DNA of 64,000 nt from Symsagittifera roscoffensis (taxonomy: Eukaryota; Xenacoelomorpha; Acoela; Convolutidae): positions 8,468,539 to 8,532,538 of the forward strand of contig NC_087070.1 in NCBI RefSeq assembly GCF_963678635.1, given 5' to 3'. Below are positions 38,170 to 50,715 of this stretch, one piece after another. Below the pieces are notes generated by a model. It saw only the letters and a program-made list of their open reading frames with translations, had not been told where the DNA came from and did not search any database. The position numbers were made by a program, and so were the translations under genes. Positions within the stretch are counted from its first letter, which is position 1. Every line of letters starts with the position of its first letter.

Positions 38170-40172
38170 ATGAAAGAAACTTTGAAACAGAATTATTTTT
38201 TTATAAAGTTTGAGCTTTCTTTACAGCAAACTTCTAGAACGCTTGCAGTAAGTTGGGTTTTTTTCGAAGGAGTTTGTATAGTTTTTTCTATGCTCATGGA
38301 CGAGTTAAGAAAAAATAGGTATCAGGACTCGCTTGTCCTTAGGATTTGGCCTAGTTACGGCAAAAAAAGGGTATGGTTGATTACTCAAATCAGGGTCCTA
38401 TTTTTTTGCAAAAAAAAAACTTCAATGTTTAAACGACCTTTGATTCCAAAAAAATGGATCGTTCCGTGATCATTCTAGGCTAGTTGCACAGGCACAGTAT
38501 GAGCTTGCCTAAATTAGTTGCTCTCAAGTAACCTCTGTCGCTTTTGTTATTTCGTTTTAGTTTTTTGCCAGTCCAAGCTATTACTTCCACTACACGACAA
38601 AAGAAAATGTGCAGAAGATAATATCCTCTGGGTTTATTAAATCTGGTAGCAACCACAAGAAATTTTCAGGGTTCGTAGCATTTTCATACTCAACCAAATA
38701 CCAAACACTGTGTTTGTATTAGGATAATATTCAAAGATTTGAAGTTTCCTTTTTATTTGTTTGAGGTTATTTGTTTGAGGTTTTGCCAAGAGATTTCATA
38801 ATAATTTTACAGCTTTTGTAATTTAAAATAAATTTTTACTTCTCACTGCCTACTTTTTAAAATATATTTTTTTACTTGTCAGTCTGAACTTTGGAAAAAG
38901 TGTAAGCTTATGCTCGGAGTGGACTGGTTTTTCAGACCATGATTGCTGATCATTACGAGACCATTCTGTGCACTGGATAGGAGCACAACTTTGTGTCTGT
39001 ATGTTCCTGGATTCCAGAGACAAGTTTTTAAACATGTTAAATTTTGCCGGAACGATCAAAAAAAATGAAAGAACTTAACAAGAACGAAGGGAGCGTCCTT
39101 ATTGCGGAATCCGCTTACATTTCCCAAAAAGCTCAGTTTAGCCTCGCCATGATTGAACTGATAATTGTTTATGGATTTTTGATTCATAATTAACAAGTAG
39201 AGATAAAAGCAAAAATAATTTTTCATCATATAGTTATTTGAAAATTGTAAAAAAAGGTTTTGAATGAATTGACGCTTTTTCTAGTACCAACACATTATGC
39301 TCGCAACGTGTACGCCGCAAAAACCAATTCAAGTTGAGGCAAGTCTAATGACAACTCGTTTTTCGTATATTCTTAGTTTTATCTATTGGTATGCAAAATA
39401 TACCGCGAAATGCGAAATGCGACAACTCGTCAGGAGAGAATTTGTATATGACACCTCCTATATAGAGATCTATTAGCTTTATCCATTGGTATGCGAACTA
39501 CGAAAAGTATTTAGAAATTTTTTGTTCTAAGCACGGCAAATTTCGACGATAAACAATAATTTAAGATTTATATCAAATGTTTGGCTGCAATTTGAATGGA
39601 ATCTGAGAATTCAACGTTTCCGCTAATCTTTTCAAGTTTTGTGCAAAATTAACGAACTAATTCAAGAAATTATATTGCGTCAAAGCAAATTGAACTATTT
39701 TTAAGCCACATCTCACCACGGTTTGGATGAAACCGCATTTTTGGCTGATTTAATATTTTTATAAATTTAAATCGTGGATTTGTTTGAGCGCAAAAAAGGA
39801 TTTGTTTGTTTGAAAGTCGGTTCAATAATGCAAAACATTGTTTCACTGTGAATCAAAAAATAATGTCTTTTGTTTTATTTCAGTGTGTACAAGCCGTGTG
39901 TTTGCATCACTGATGCTGATTTTGAAGCCGATACTAAATACATCACGAACCAGTGCTTTGGCAATGTAGAGAATGAAAAAAAAGAAGAAAAGTTAGTTGC
40001 ATATATCCAGTTGCCGAAAAAATCAGTTCATGAGTACGCAATTCAAAACGGATTTGAAATATTGCGATATAAGTTTCGGCCACAGCGCAGGTCATTTGTT
40101 GTGACTACAGGAGCCGAACCGCTTTACTTGGACAAAATTGAGGACTGGGGTTTCGGATATCGAAACTTGTAA
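38170..40172 (+). CDS. Putative HYD1-type ADP-ribosyltransferase-fold protein, gene 2 (3 exons)
   Basis: Proposed exons are 38170-38247, 38561-38670 and 39884-40172, about 158 residues. Exon 1 ends at a strong GTAAGT donor. Exon 2 follows TTCGTTTTAG and ends at GTTCGT. Exon 3 follows TTTATTTCAG and ends at TAA. Phases are 0 and 2, as in gene 1, and the last exons are 289 and 286 nt. Exon 2 has YYFHYTTKENVQKIISSGF, close to the HYD1 family start. The exon junction places Gly-Val-Tyr, the family's second signature. Exon 3 ends with FVVTTGAEPLYLD, resembling the family's third signature with its acidic residue. An alternative first exon (38290-38318, GTATCA donor) with acceptor 38571 also keeps frame. 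The gene starts 275 bp after gene 1, so the pair is a tandem duplication, strongly diverged. The substrate is unknown. Confidence 0.55.
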
Positions 40173-41957
40173 ACTGTGTTTTGAGCTGCAACAAGAAATG
40201 ATCACCATGAAACTTTGAAACTCATCGAAACTCATCATAAAAGACAGTAATTACAAAAATATTTTTGTAAAAGTTTCATTTAATTGCAATGTTTCTGTGT
40301 GTTACTGGTCAATTAGGTTGAACTTAGTTACAAAGGAATCGATTAATTTGTTAAAATTTTAGACCACCAAAATCCTTTATATTTGATTTCTTTTTGCTTT
40401 TCTTAGCTGTGAGATATCAGATAAAAAGTTGAATACCACTTTTTGGCAATTTTGTACGGGATATAATACAACTTTTTGGCGGGATATGATTTTAAATCAA
40501 ATTGCCTTATTATTCATTTCCTTTTAGCAGCATTCATAATTAGTGACCATAAATTTGGACACAGTATAAAAATCAGCACTGTGCCAATTCTGAACTGCGT
40601 TTTGAGCTGCAACAAGAAATGATCACCCTGAAACTTTGAAACTCATCGAAACTCATCATAAAAAACAGTAATTACAAAAACATTTTTGGAAAAGTTTCAT
40701 TTAATTGCAATGTTTCTGTGTGTTACTGGTCAATTAGGTTGAACTTAGTTACATCGAATTGAACAATAATTTAACAATTCGGGTATTTCGCTTTGACTTC
40801 AACGTATTCATTCGTTCATATTTCTTTTATAGGTCGTTGTGATGGATAAGAATGAACACCGTAGTAAACTAGATTGAAGTGACTAATTATGGCATCTTCC
40901 CCAGTAATATATGAGATTATAGGAGACAATTTGTCTACTTGATTGAATTTGAAGGATAGTTGTACGAAAATCGAGACTTGTGATTTGCAATTCGAGCTAG
41001 TCGTGAAATCTCACCGGTGAAATTCAACTTTCATATAACTCAACAGGTTAAACTTCACTTTGCTTAGGGCATATTGAATCTGTTTATTAAAATGACCAAT
41101 ATTTTTAAACAAAATTATGATAAAATTTTCACTGAAATTATTACAAACTAGCAGAGTTAAAATTGAATTAAGCAAATTATCTATGAATTTCAGTTTTGAT
41201 TTTTTATTTAGTTCGCGTACCAGCATGTATGTGTTTGATGAAGTCAGTCTTCGTTGCTTTGATGCATTATAAGACTGATACACGGCTATAGCTATCAATG
41301 AGAAGAAGGTCGAGGGTGGGTAGGTTGTTGCAATTGCGCAATTGCTTTCTTCTGCTCAAATCTGGTTGCCACAATATTTTTCCGAATAATTTTAACACAA
41401 CACCAATATCTGACTGAACAATCTGAGGGCAAAATTTCGAGGCTTCTTTGAATCAAGAAGCCACACAAAACCTCCCACAAAAGACCAAAAGCAACTTTGT
41501 TCCCAAAAAAGACAATCGCGCTAGAAAAATTGACCACTATCTCCATTTACTTAATTAAGATAAATTTGCAAAAAAAATTTTGCACGACGCAAAACAAAAA
41601 TCTAAAGGAAAAAATTCAATTTTAAATCAAATTAAAAGGATTGAAATTAATCCAAAGTTTGATATAAACAAGTGATTACAAGTGAGGGCAACAAAGGAAT
41701 CGATTAATTTGTTAAAATTTTAGACCACCAAAATCCTTTATATTTGATTTCTTTTTGTTTTTCTTAGCTGTGAGATATCAGATAAAAAATTGAATACCAC
41801 TTTTTGGCAATTTTGTACGGGATATAATACAACTTTTTGGCGGGATATGATTTTAAATCAAATTGCCTCATTATTCATTTCCTTTTAGCAGCATTCATAA
41901 TTAGTGACCATAAATTTGGACACAGTATAAAAATCAGCACTGTGCCAATTCTGAACA
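40171..41957. repeat. Mosaic duplications after HYD1-like gene 2
   Basis: The sequence starting at the gene 2 stop codon (40171-40333) is repeated at 40593-40754. The following piece (40330-40595) is repeated at 41691-41957. Both pairs differ at only a few bases. A more diverged relative of the second piece is at about 44090-44330. Confidence 0.85.
40966..41540. repeat. Diverged duplicated block, copy 1 (copy 2 at 42977-43540)
   Basis: Both copies start with ATCGAGACTTGTGATTTGCA. They share AGTTCGCGTACCAGC (about 41210 and 43207) and GACAATCGCGCTA (about 41510 and 43495), but carry many substitutions and indels between. The flanking pieces (41691-41957 and about 44090-44330) keep the same order, so an ancient tandem duplication of about 2 kb is likely. 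No protein is recognisable. Confidence 0.65.
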
Positions 41958-42233
41958 ACTTCTATTAGCAATTTTAAGTTTTTATTTTTTCCAGACAACA
42001 ATAAAAAAAATAAGACAATTTGTTTTTGCCTACGAACACTATGCCGTGTACAATGAAAACTAGCGTATAAACACCCCCTGAGATTTTTTTCACGAGCGTT
42101 AAGAATAAAACCAATATTACCGCTGCGAAAACACACAAGGTCAGTCGGAATTAAATGAATTCAGACTTAATAAACAATACACCAATCTTAATTTAAGCAG
42201 AATCAACCGTACAATATCTACCAATACCATTGC

Positions 42234-42585
42234 CAAGCGCGGATCGAGAGTTTTCTCGAGGGGGGAGGCGGATTCTCGAGGGGGAGGCGGATTTTCTCGA
42301 GGGGGGAGGCGGATCACTATAAAAACCTCATTTCGACCAAATTTTCTGCACCGCAGGCAAATTTTTCAATTTTCTAAAAAGCAGGCCAAAAAAAGCGTTT
42401 TTAGCAATTTTTTGGAAAATATTGACCAAAAAATTGCGTTTTTTCCGCGCGCGCTCCCCCCTGAAAGTTTGTATATATTGGCGCCGAAAATGGATATCTC
42501 AAACTAGTACAAAGGGGGGACCCTTTGGATCGGCAGGGGGTCGAATCACTGAGAGAGGGGGCCTCCCCCCCTAAATCCGCTACTG
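42234..42585. mobile_element. hAT-type miniature inverted-repeat element, copy 1
   Basis: A 352-bp relative of the element at 52027. It shares TTTTCTCGAGGGGG, GCGCGCTCCCCC, GTATATATTGGCGCC and AGGGGGTCGAATC, and ends in CTAAATCCGCTACTG. Its left end is mutated (CAAGCGCGGATC). Flanking octamers ACCATTGC and GCCATTGT share the core CCATTG, a worn target duplication. It has no coding capacity. Confidence 0.7.
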
Positions 42586-45500
42586 GCCATTGTCCATTTC
42601 CTCTAATTGAGTTACCGTAGATAGAACCCCTTTTTAGTTTTTGATTTTTTTAAAATATAATTTGCAGTTCAAAGATACTCTCAAATTAAACTTCAAAATT
42701 TTGAATGGGTGATGAAATTTGTATACTCTTAACCATCTAACTTAACATTTCCATTTTTTTTTCTCATAAAAACTGAGAAATGAATCAAATTAGACGTCCA
42801 TCTATTGGAGTTGTCATTTTTTTTATCCTTAATTGATTATTCTGCTTTTATCCAAACACGTTTTTTTTTCTAAAAGATCAGCAATGGAACTTGCACTTAT
42901 GATCGAAAAAAATTGATGCTGCCAGAAAACTTTGCTAAGCGTTAAAAGGCTGAAAACTTTTTTTGAGCGGTTCAAATCGAGACTTGTGATTTGCAATTAG
43001 AGTTTCTCATGAAAAACTGCTTGGTGAAATTCACATGGCTTAGCATAGCCTTCATGTTTCCTGTCCTGATCATTAGGGCATATCCAGTCCGTTTATTTAA
43101 AAGAACTTTAATTTAATACAAAATTCAGTAGAAGTACTTGTCGCAAAATAGCAACTAATTGTAATTTGGCAGAATTTCTGCGAATTTCAATTTTGGTTTT
43201 TTATTTAGTTCGCGTACCAGCTTCTATGTGTTTGACGTAGTCGCAGTTGATTTGATGCACTATAAGTCTAAACTATCAATGAAACGCCTGTAACTATCAA
43301 TGAGAAGCGTGCCGGGTTGTGCAGATAGTGGCATTTGCGCAATTTCTTCGTTCTAATCAAAAATGGTTGACACATTGTTTTTCCGAACATTTACACAACA
43401 GCCATATCCTGAACAAGTTTTTAGAGGCGACTTTGACTCTTGTCGAACAAAATTTTCCCCAAGAGGTCAAGAAAAAAATTTGATTCCAAAAAATGACAAT
43501 CGCGCTACGATCGCACTGTAAAAATGTTCAAAAACTAACGCTATTTACTCAATTTAGACAAAAATTTTGTGAAACATAACGTTTGTGGAGTGGAATAATT
43601 TTTACGTATGCTTTTTTATGTGCATGAAAATACAATATTTGAACGGGATCGCGCGCCAAAAATAAATTGGTCGCTAAAATCTTTCAAAAATGGTTTTTTG
43701 ATCTAAAATTTCAAAAAAAAATGACCAAAAAAACTGTCGAAAGATCTCGGGGGCTTCAAAAATTACATCGTCGGGGGGATGATTATGTGAGGATGGGGGT
43801 TGGGTTATTGGTTATAACGAACAAAAAGGCAAATGTTGGGCAAACTCTGAAATTTAAGGGTTAGAAATAGAGTAGGCTGTACACTCGTTTTGCTAATATT
43901 TTTTGTCACTGATATAATAAGCGCAAAAATTCTTGCAAATTTCTGAAAGACGCGAAACAAAAAGTGGAAAAACACTCAATTTAATTCTTATTTGATGCTC
44001 TTTTTTAGTTCTAAATTTGATAAAAACAACGGACTATAATTTTTTTTTTCATTTTTCATTTTGTTGTTTGAGGGCAACATCGGAATCGAATAAATTGTTA
44101 AAATTCTAGACCCAAAAATCCATTTTGTTTTTTTTCTTCGTTTTTTATAGATGTGGGATATCAAATAACAAATTTAAATACCTTTTGTTGGTCATTCCGT
44201 CTACGGGATATAATTTTTAATCAAATTTTCCTGTTAAATTTGAAATTCTTGTTACTAGCTTTCGTAATTAGTGACATTATTTTTGGACAACTTTAAATAA
44301 AATCAGCACTTGGCCATTTCTTAACTTCTTTTGTTAGCAAATGTGAGTTTTGTTCATTATTTCCAGACAACAATAAGAAACTCTGGCATTTTTTGCCTAG
44401 AAGTGAACTTTTTTTCGTGTTCAAGTCTGACTTGAAACTTTTGTCGTGTTCAATGGAAACCGGAATACGGAAAAAATTGACAAAATATTTAAAATAACGT
44501 ATCAAAAAACGTTGGATCAACAAACTGCCGGACATCATTTTTTAAATGGAAACCCCGCTCGATAGTTTTCTTCAATTTTATAACTGAGGTTTTCATTTTA
44601 TCTGACTATCCGGTAATGTAGAGAGTTGCGCGGTTATCATGGCGAGACCCTGATTGCTAATTAAAGTATTGTAAAAAAACTTAACTATTTCATTAGCTGA
44701 GCTCAGTTTGATAAGCTGGGCACACCAATCGACTTTTTGGCTCTGAGAGCTCTCAGGAGATATTAAAACACTGAATGGTTCTTCGAACATTGACTTATCT
44801 CATTTTCAGTGGAAAAACCAGGGACGGAGTCAGCTCCCCTCCCCTCCCCTCAGGAATTCCACCCCCTCACCAACCAAAGTGTCCTTCTTTGGTGTTTTTG
44901 ACATCATTTTCGAACGACCAACCGCAAAGTTTTCTACGCGCCAAACGCATTTTTTGATCAGAATTTTCCTTTTTTTTATCTGTTTTTTCCATCATTTCAC
45001 CCCCAGCAGTTTCAACAATTTTTCAGCCAATCAACGTCTACTAAACAGTCCAAAGTTGATAGGTTTTCTAGCTTGTTTTTTTTTCAGACTTTCGAATAAC
45101 GAAATAAATGAATTAAAAAATTGGTTTCAATAACTTTTGATATTCCGGTCATCCATCTGGCATGAGTGGTTTAGGCAAATTAATTAATTCCATCAATCTA
45201 CGGAGAAAATTATTCAACCCATTTTTAGCAGTTTCTTGTTTGTGCAACTCGGGCTGAGCAAAATCATTTTTGAAAGAGAACATTGTTTTTCGGGAAAAAC
45301 ACTTTTCAAAAGATGTCTCAAAACAGTATTTTTCCTTTGATTTTCATTCTTTCGTCTACGGTTCGAAAACGTTTTTCAAAACAGGGTTTTCATAATGAAT
45401 CAATTTCTTCGACAAAGAAGTTAGTTCCGGCTTAAATATTCCTTTTCAATTAAGTCAAGATAAAACTTTTTCTAAGCCTAAATTCTGTGATTAATTGACA

Positions 45501-45718
45501 TTTTTAGCGACATAATAGTTTTTTGGATTGAGATTTTGAGTAGTTTTTTTCTGAAGTTTTATGAACTTTAAACCAGACACTAGCTCATTCATTTAACAAA
45601 AAAATGGTAAGGTTCAATTTTGCGAACAAATGGACTCGTTCCTTGGTGAAATTGATCGCAGATGCTCAACAATCATTGAAAAAGTTCCTAATTGGGGTGA
45701 CTTTTTCTAACTGATAAC
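42586..45718. other. No gene seen; repeats and element fragments
   Basis: Contains copy 2 of the duplicated block (42977-43540), a diverged piece at about 44090-44330, and a truncated hAT-type fragment at 44819. A short frame at 43667-43864 lies in sequence resembling the interior of the miniature elements and is not a gene. Confidence 0.5.
44819..44970. mobile_element. Fragment of hAT-type miniature element
   Basis: Begins CAGGGACGGAGTCAG, then C-rich CTCCCCTCCCC and CTCAGGAATTCCACCCCCTC, the same order as the inverted copy at 45719. Similarity fades after about 44970, and no second terminus was found. Confidence 0.55.
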
Positions 45719-46137
45719 CAGGGGTGGAATTAGTTGGGACGCGGGGGCGGACGCCTCTTTCCCTCAGGAATTCGACCCCCTGCCGACCCAAAGGGTCCCC
45801 TCTTTGTACTATCTCGAGATATCCATTTTTGGCCCAACGGATCCTAGAAATGTTCTAAGGGTGCCTTCGGCACTAATATATACTAATTATGAGAGGGAAG
45901 CGCGAGCCGAAAAAACGCAGTTGTTAGGTCAAAATTTTCCAAAAAGTGCCTAAAAAGGCCTTTTTTTTAAAAATTTTGCCTGCGGTGCAGAAAATTTGGC
46001 CAAAAAAGGGTTTCTTTCCTGCTTTAAAAGATGTCGAAAAATCAAATTTGGTCGATTTAAAAAAATGTTGTCAAACTTTCGAAAATCTTATGAAAACCTG
46101 CCCCCCCCCCCTCGAGAAAATCTTAGATCAGTCCCTG
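45719..46137. mobile_element. hAT-type miniature element, inverted copy with 8-bp target duplication
   Basis: A 419-bp element running opposite to the copy at 52027. It starts CAGGGGTGGAATTAG and ends CTTAGATCAGTCCCTG, with CCCCCCTCGAGAAAATC just inside. It is flanked by CTGATAAC (45711-45718) and CTGATGAC (46138-46145), a 7/8 match, as expected for hAT transposition. It needs a transposase from elsewhere. Confidence 0.8.
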
Positions 46138-46781
46138 CTGATGACATAAGCAGAAATTGACAATATCCAACGATTATATCTTGACACTGTGAGAATTAAA
46201 ACGTCAATTAAAACTGTTTTTTATAGTTGAAATTGATGTTGTTGAAGCGCCTTCTTCAATGAGTATATGATTAAAATGTATCAACAAACAGTTCAGGTCA
46301 CGCGAATAAGGAAGACACATTTTAGCTGTACTACACCTCCAACCAAACTGTCGCGCTTGTAATTAAAATCAATATCAAACTCATTTCTATTTTTGCAAAT
46401 AGTTTATTGTGGTTTCCTTTTATACTCATCTGATGACAGAAAAAGCATCAGCCATACAAAAACTGCAAATAAGTATGATTTTGTAAAAAATCTACAGCTC
46501 ATAAACTGGTCAGAAAGTTGATCAATGAAAAACACTTGATAACAGTCTAATTACAGAACGTTAGCAAAAGAACAAAAAACATCAGGGAGAAAGTAATCTA
46601 TGATGTGCTGAGTCACAAAAGCAAAAAAAAATACAGCAAATGAAATTGACCGAACGGGTAAAAATAGTCTGAAATATAATTTTAAAACATTTAAAATGCT
46701 TTAAATGTATAAAAAATTCACTTATGTATTTTTGACCAAACCTGTGACTGGTATTCAGAAAAAATGGGCGAGCGTTCATCT

Positions 46782-47679
46782 CCCGGGTTGACCTCCATAC
46801 ACCGAAAATGCTTATCATACAATTCCATACAACAAAAATCATTATCATACAATTCCATACATCAAGCGTATGGAGAATATACTTGCCATACAATTTTCAT
46901 GCAGTTTCGAAAAACAATAGAAAAAAAATAAACCATTTCTGCGCTTTTTGAGAACAGTTGAACAGACTGGTGACAAAAAAAAACTATTTTAAATTTTTTT
47001 TTGAAAAAAATGCTTACCATACAATATCCATATACGACACACAAATTTTTCCAAGTAATTTTGAAAATTTGCCCCATATTTTTTTTGTTTTTTTTTTCAA
47101 GCGCAAATCCGAAAAAAAAATTTTTGCATGCAAAGGTTAATTTTTTGTGTGCATAACGTAATCCTGGATAATATTGGCTTTTTTTCTTTTCACTTAAATT
47201 TTTTTTTCAGAAACGCTGAAAATTCCTATTTCTTCTGTATGGCGTGTTTATGTATGCCTTGATAAATGTCTGATAATTTGAAATTTCACAAATTTAAAAT
47301 AATTATCATTGAAAATTTTTGCCAAAAATTAAAAGTTTGTTACTTTTGTTATATCATTTGTGAAAGACAGTTCGAAGACAATTCAGGTCGTTTTCTATGC
47401 ATTGCAAATGATAGACCGTCCAACCTTTGGTGCTTTGAGTAACCAAGGTCTTTGTCACTTGTGTTCGGTTGCAAACACAACCGAAAATTTGTCAGAAAAT
47501 AAATTTACGAACAAAAAACAACTTTTTGGTTCATGGAGAAAATGCCTATCATACAATTTCAATTTATGGGAAAATGCTTATCATAGAGTTTTCATACAAT
47601 TTTCGGTACATATGGAATTGTATGAAAAAAAATTCCCATTTAGGAGAATTGTATGATAAGCATTTTTGGTCAACCCGGG
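46782..47679. mobile_element. Non-autonomous DNA transposon with CCCGGGTTGACC termini
   Basis: The ends are inverted: CCCGGGTTGACC at 46782 and GGTCAACCCGGG ending at 47679. Just inside lie many copies on both strands of an AATGCTTATCATACAATT-like word (46808-46870, 47010-47025, 47545-47665), which look like repeated transposase-binding sites. No transposase is visible, and target duplications are not clear. An interior frame at 47360-47656 owes its length to these repeats. Confidence 0.65.
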
Positions 47680-47819
47680 CTAGTAGATATTTCTTGATGA
47701 CATCATCTCAATCACGAAATCTGACTGATTATTAATCTATAAAACTTTATCTGCATTGAGGTTCCATGTATCAAAATTGATCTGTCTGCATAAAATTTTA
47801 AAATAACTGCTTATAAAAT

Positions 47820-48600
47820 CATAATATACGATTATAATCCAAAAAAAAATTGAAATCATTTTCAACCAAAATAACCGATTATAATGGATTGTAATGGGTT
47901 ATAATCGATTGTAATGGATTAGAATGGATGATAACGGATTATTATGGATTATAATGGATTATAATGGATTATCATGTTCTTTGAGCAAGAACCTGAGTTT
48001 TTCAAAAATCTTTTCGTACAATTTAAAAAATCGAACGTTGCAATTGTTATATTGAAATATACATTTGGCATGTAAAAAAATTATATTGCTTTTTACTTTT
48101 TTCTTGACGAACGTTTCAACATTGTTATCCTATGTATTTTCCCCCACTTACCACACTTACCCCCAACTAAGTACCTCTTGACTCACTTTTGCCCCCACTT
48201 ACCCGCCAGTCTCACTTAGTCCCACCATTCATTATTCCTCCACTTAGAACCTCTCCCCCCCCCAAACTAAAGTGTAATTTAACTGTTGGGGCTGGGAAGC
48301 GAGTTATGTCAATTTTAACCAGTTTCTTAACGCGGAAGAGATAGCCGCCCTCCCCCGCCCCCTCCCAATTTAAGCCTGACCACCTCCCCCCCCTATATTG
48401 CCCCTCTGTTTGCGTATGAAATTTGTATGAAATGGGTGGGGGCTGGGATGAGATTGAGGGGGGGGAGGGGGGGGGGGGGGTATTGAGTAATTGAGGAGTA
48501 GAGGGTGTTTGATGTCAGTGTGTGCGCGGGGTGCTGGGCTGTCTCCTTTTTGGGGGGCTGAGGGGGGGGGGGCTGCTTGATCGGGGATGGTGTATTTTTG
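47820..48600. repeat. AT-satellite / C-rich / G-rich element, copy 2
   Basis: GGATTATAAT-like words run from 47820 to 47975. They are followed after a gap by CCCCCACTTACC-type text (48130-48400) and G-rich text (48420-48570). The order resembles 29460-30250. Length-variable G and C runs dominate, and there is no coding potential. Confidence 0.55.
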
Positions 48601-50090
48601 GTCTGTTTGTTTTTAGCGTCGAGAAAACTTTTGAAATCTCTTGGAATAAGTATGAGGGAAATCGTTTTGCCAAAATTTCATAAGTTTGAGTAAATTTAGA
48701 AACCGAGTACGCCGTAAGGTCAAAATTTTGCAATTTTTGGAAAAAATTTGCGAAAAAAATTTGTTCACTTTGTAATCCTTTTTAGTTAATAATAATGGAT
48801 TTTATTGAAATAAAATCAATATAGGTTTTTGTAAACTATTTGATTATTTTTTCTTAAGTACCTTTTTCAAAATTGCCTAATTTAAAAAGTCGTTATTGCA
48901 TGAGAAAAAAAATGCAAAAAGACAGCCCATAATTGTTAAAATAGATCTGAATGCTCCGCTCCGATCATAGTCTTAAATTATACAGAAAAAAGTTTTTTTT
49001 TCGAATTAGTGTACTTTTTCTACGTGGTGTGATAAAAAAGACACTGGTATATTCGACAATCATAGTAAAATACGCCAATTGGAAAATAATTGTTATAAAA
49101 AATCGTAAATAATATTAGGAAAACATTTCGGAAACTTTTTCAATTTTTTTGCAAAATTTTTTAAGCTTTTGAAGTTTGTGATTCCCAAATTGGCACTAAA
49201 AACTCCAAAAACTGACTTTACTTTATTGAAACTTTACTTTATTGGAACTTCTCTATTAAAACTGACTTTACTCTTGAAGCGTGGAAAGCAAAAAAAAAGA
49301 AAAAAAGAAAAAGCCATATTTCAGCGAACTGTAATTGAATTGTAATAAGAACTATTTGTATTTGGCTTTTTTCACAAAGTTTTTTGCCAGTTTTTGAAAA
49401 TAAGTTTTTAGGAATTGCGCTTGAAACCCATTAACATAAAATTAAATAAATGTTGTTTTTAAAAAAGGATTGAAGGTTGAACACTTCAAAGAAAGACAGA
49501 TTAGATAAAATTTAATTCTCGAGAAAGCAGCCAAATCGAAAAAGCTTAAGAAGGGGTATTATAATGTGCTTTTTATAAAGTGAGTCAAGCTAAAACGTTT
49601 CGTTCAGTTAAACATTGCGTCCATTCCGACTGTCGCATTCTGACTTTTATTTATTATATAAAATATAAGAGATGGTGGCTTGATTATTCACTTTTGGTTA
49701 TGTATTGACGATCGCATGGCATCTAGACCATCTGTTTTGTTTGGTGCAGTCGATTGCTGATTCATTTTGTTTTGCTCTTTTTATGCTGTAATTATACGCC
49801 AGCCATTTAATTAAACTGGACTTAGTATCTTCAGATTCAGTTGCTGTGGGTATTCAGGAGTAGCAAAACGCGAAAACAATCACGTTTGTACCAAAAAAAT
49901 TAGTCCAATTCGTACCAATATAAAAAATCAGTACCATTTCTGCAAAAATTTAAAAACAGTTGCAATTCACCAAATTCAATTATCATACAGTCCCAAATAT
50001 CATACATTCTTGATTATCTGAAGCAAAAATAATCAGTACCAAATTAAAGTATCGATTAGTTTTAAAGTTTTGAGATTAACTTTACATACT
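48601..50090. other. Intergenic, no gene seen
   Basis: AT-rich sequence without recognisable protein or element ends. A short local duplication around CTGACTTTACT (49212 and 49262) is the only repeat noticed. Confidence 0.5.
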
Positions 50091-50360
50091 TCAACACACA
50101 AATCGGCCATTGTATACCAATAATTTTTTTATCTCTCGGTTGCCAAATGTCAACAAGTTTTTGAGAGCTTGGACACGTTCATTGAAAAATCTCCATTTTC
50201 TGGCCTGTTTAGGAACGGGCTTTCCCATTCTTATAAGCTTCAGTGGTTCTCCACAATTTTTTCCTGTGACTTCAAAAACCGAACAGCCAGCTACAAATTT
50301 GGGTTTAATTTTGTCGATTAAATTAGATGACATATCATAAATTAACTTGAATTTATTCAA
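50091..50360 (-). CDS. Unrecognised open reading frame, 89 codons
   Basis: Mixed amino-acid composition, with a basic stretch (KPVPKQARKWRFFNERVQAL) and few low-complexity runs. This is unusual for random AT-rich sequence here. It starts with ATG and ends in a stop. No domain was recognised, and no clear splice partner was found. It could be a small gene, a single exon or chance. Confidence 0.2.
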   Translation of the reverse strand: MNKFKLIYDMSSNLIDKIKPKFVAGCSVFEVTGKNCGEPLKLIRMGKPVPKQARKWRFFNERVQALKNLLTFGNREIKKLLVYNGRFVC

Positions 50361-50513
50361 CTAGGTTTATTGTACGCTGAAATGGTCATTCAAGTCTCTT
50401 CATTTGCTCGGATACTTCGGAAAAGATACAGATACATAGTCGTGGGTTGTCTCTGTTTGAGTCTTCTTCAATTATTTTTTCCTTCTATTTCAGACTTTAC
50501 TTTTTATTTTGGG

Positions 50514-50597
50514 AGAGATATATCTAAAGTTGAAAGAGATATCTCTAAATTTGAGAGAGATATCTCTAAATTTGAGAGAGATATCTCTAAATTTGAG
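50514..50597 (+). repeat. 21-bp minisatellite, four units, open in frame
   Basis: Four units of AGAGATATCTCTAAATTTGA(G), the first one diverged, encode a heptad-like R-D-I-S-K-F-E on the plus strand within an open frame of 116 codons (50370-50720). The unit contains the palindrome AGAGATATCTCT. No known protein is recognised in the frame. Confidence 0.8.
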
Positions 50598-50715
50598 AGA
50601 GAGTTCACTAAATCAGATTTCTTCGGCCTGTGTCCCGGCCATTTGACATTTTGCACCCCGGGTCATCACAATTTCAACGCTTTCACCAACCGTGAGTATT
50701 TTTATATTATTTCCT

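Noticed and set aside
38290-38318. Alternative first exon for HYD1-like gene 2
   Set aside because: It keeps frame with acceptor 38571, but its donor is weaker than GTAAGT at 38248, and the 38170 model gives the same phases as gene 1. Kept only as an alternative.
48515-48733. 72-codon minus-strand Pro/Arg-rich frame
   Set aside because: It runs through G-runs of the 47820-48600 element and has no protein features.
50534-50597. CRISPR-like repeats
   Set aside because: Units are directly adjacent with no spacers, and the context is eukaryotic. It is a minisatellite.
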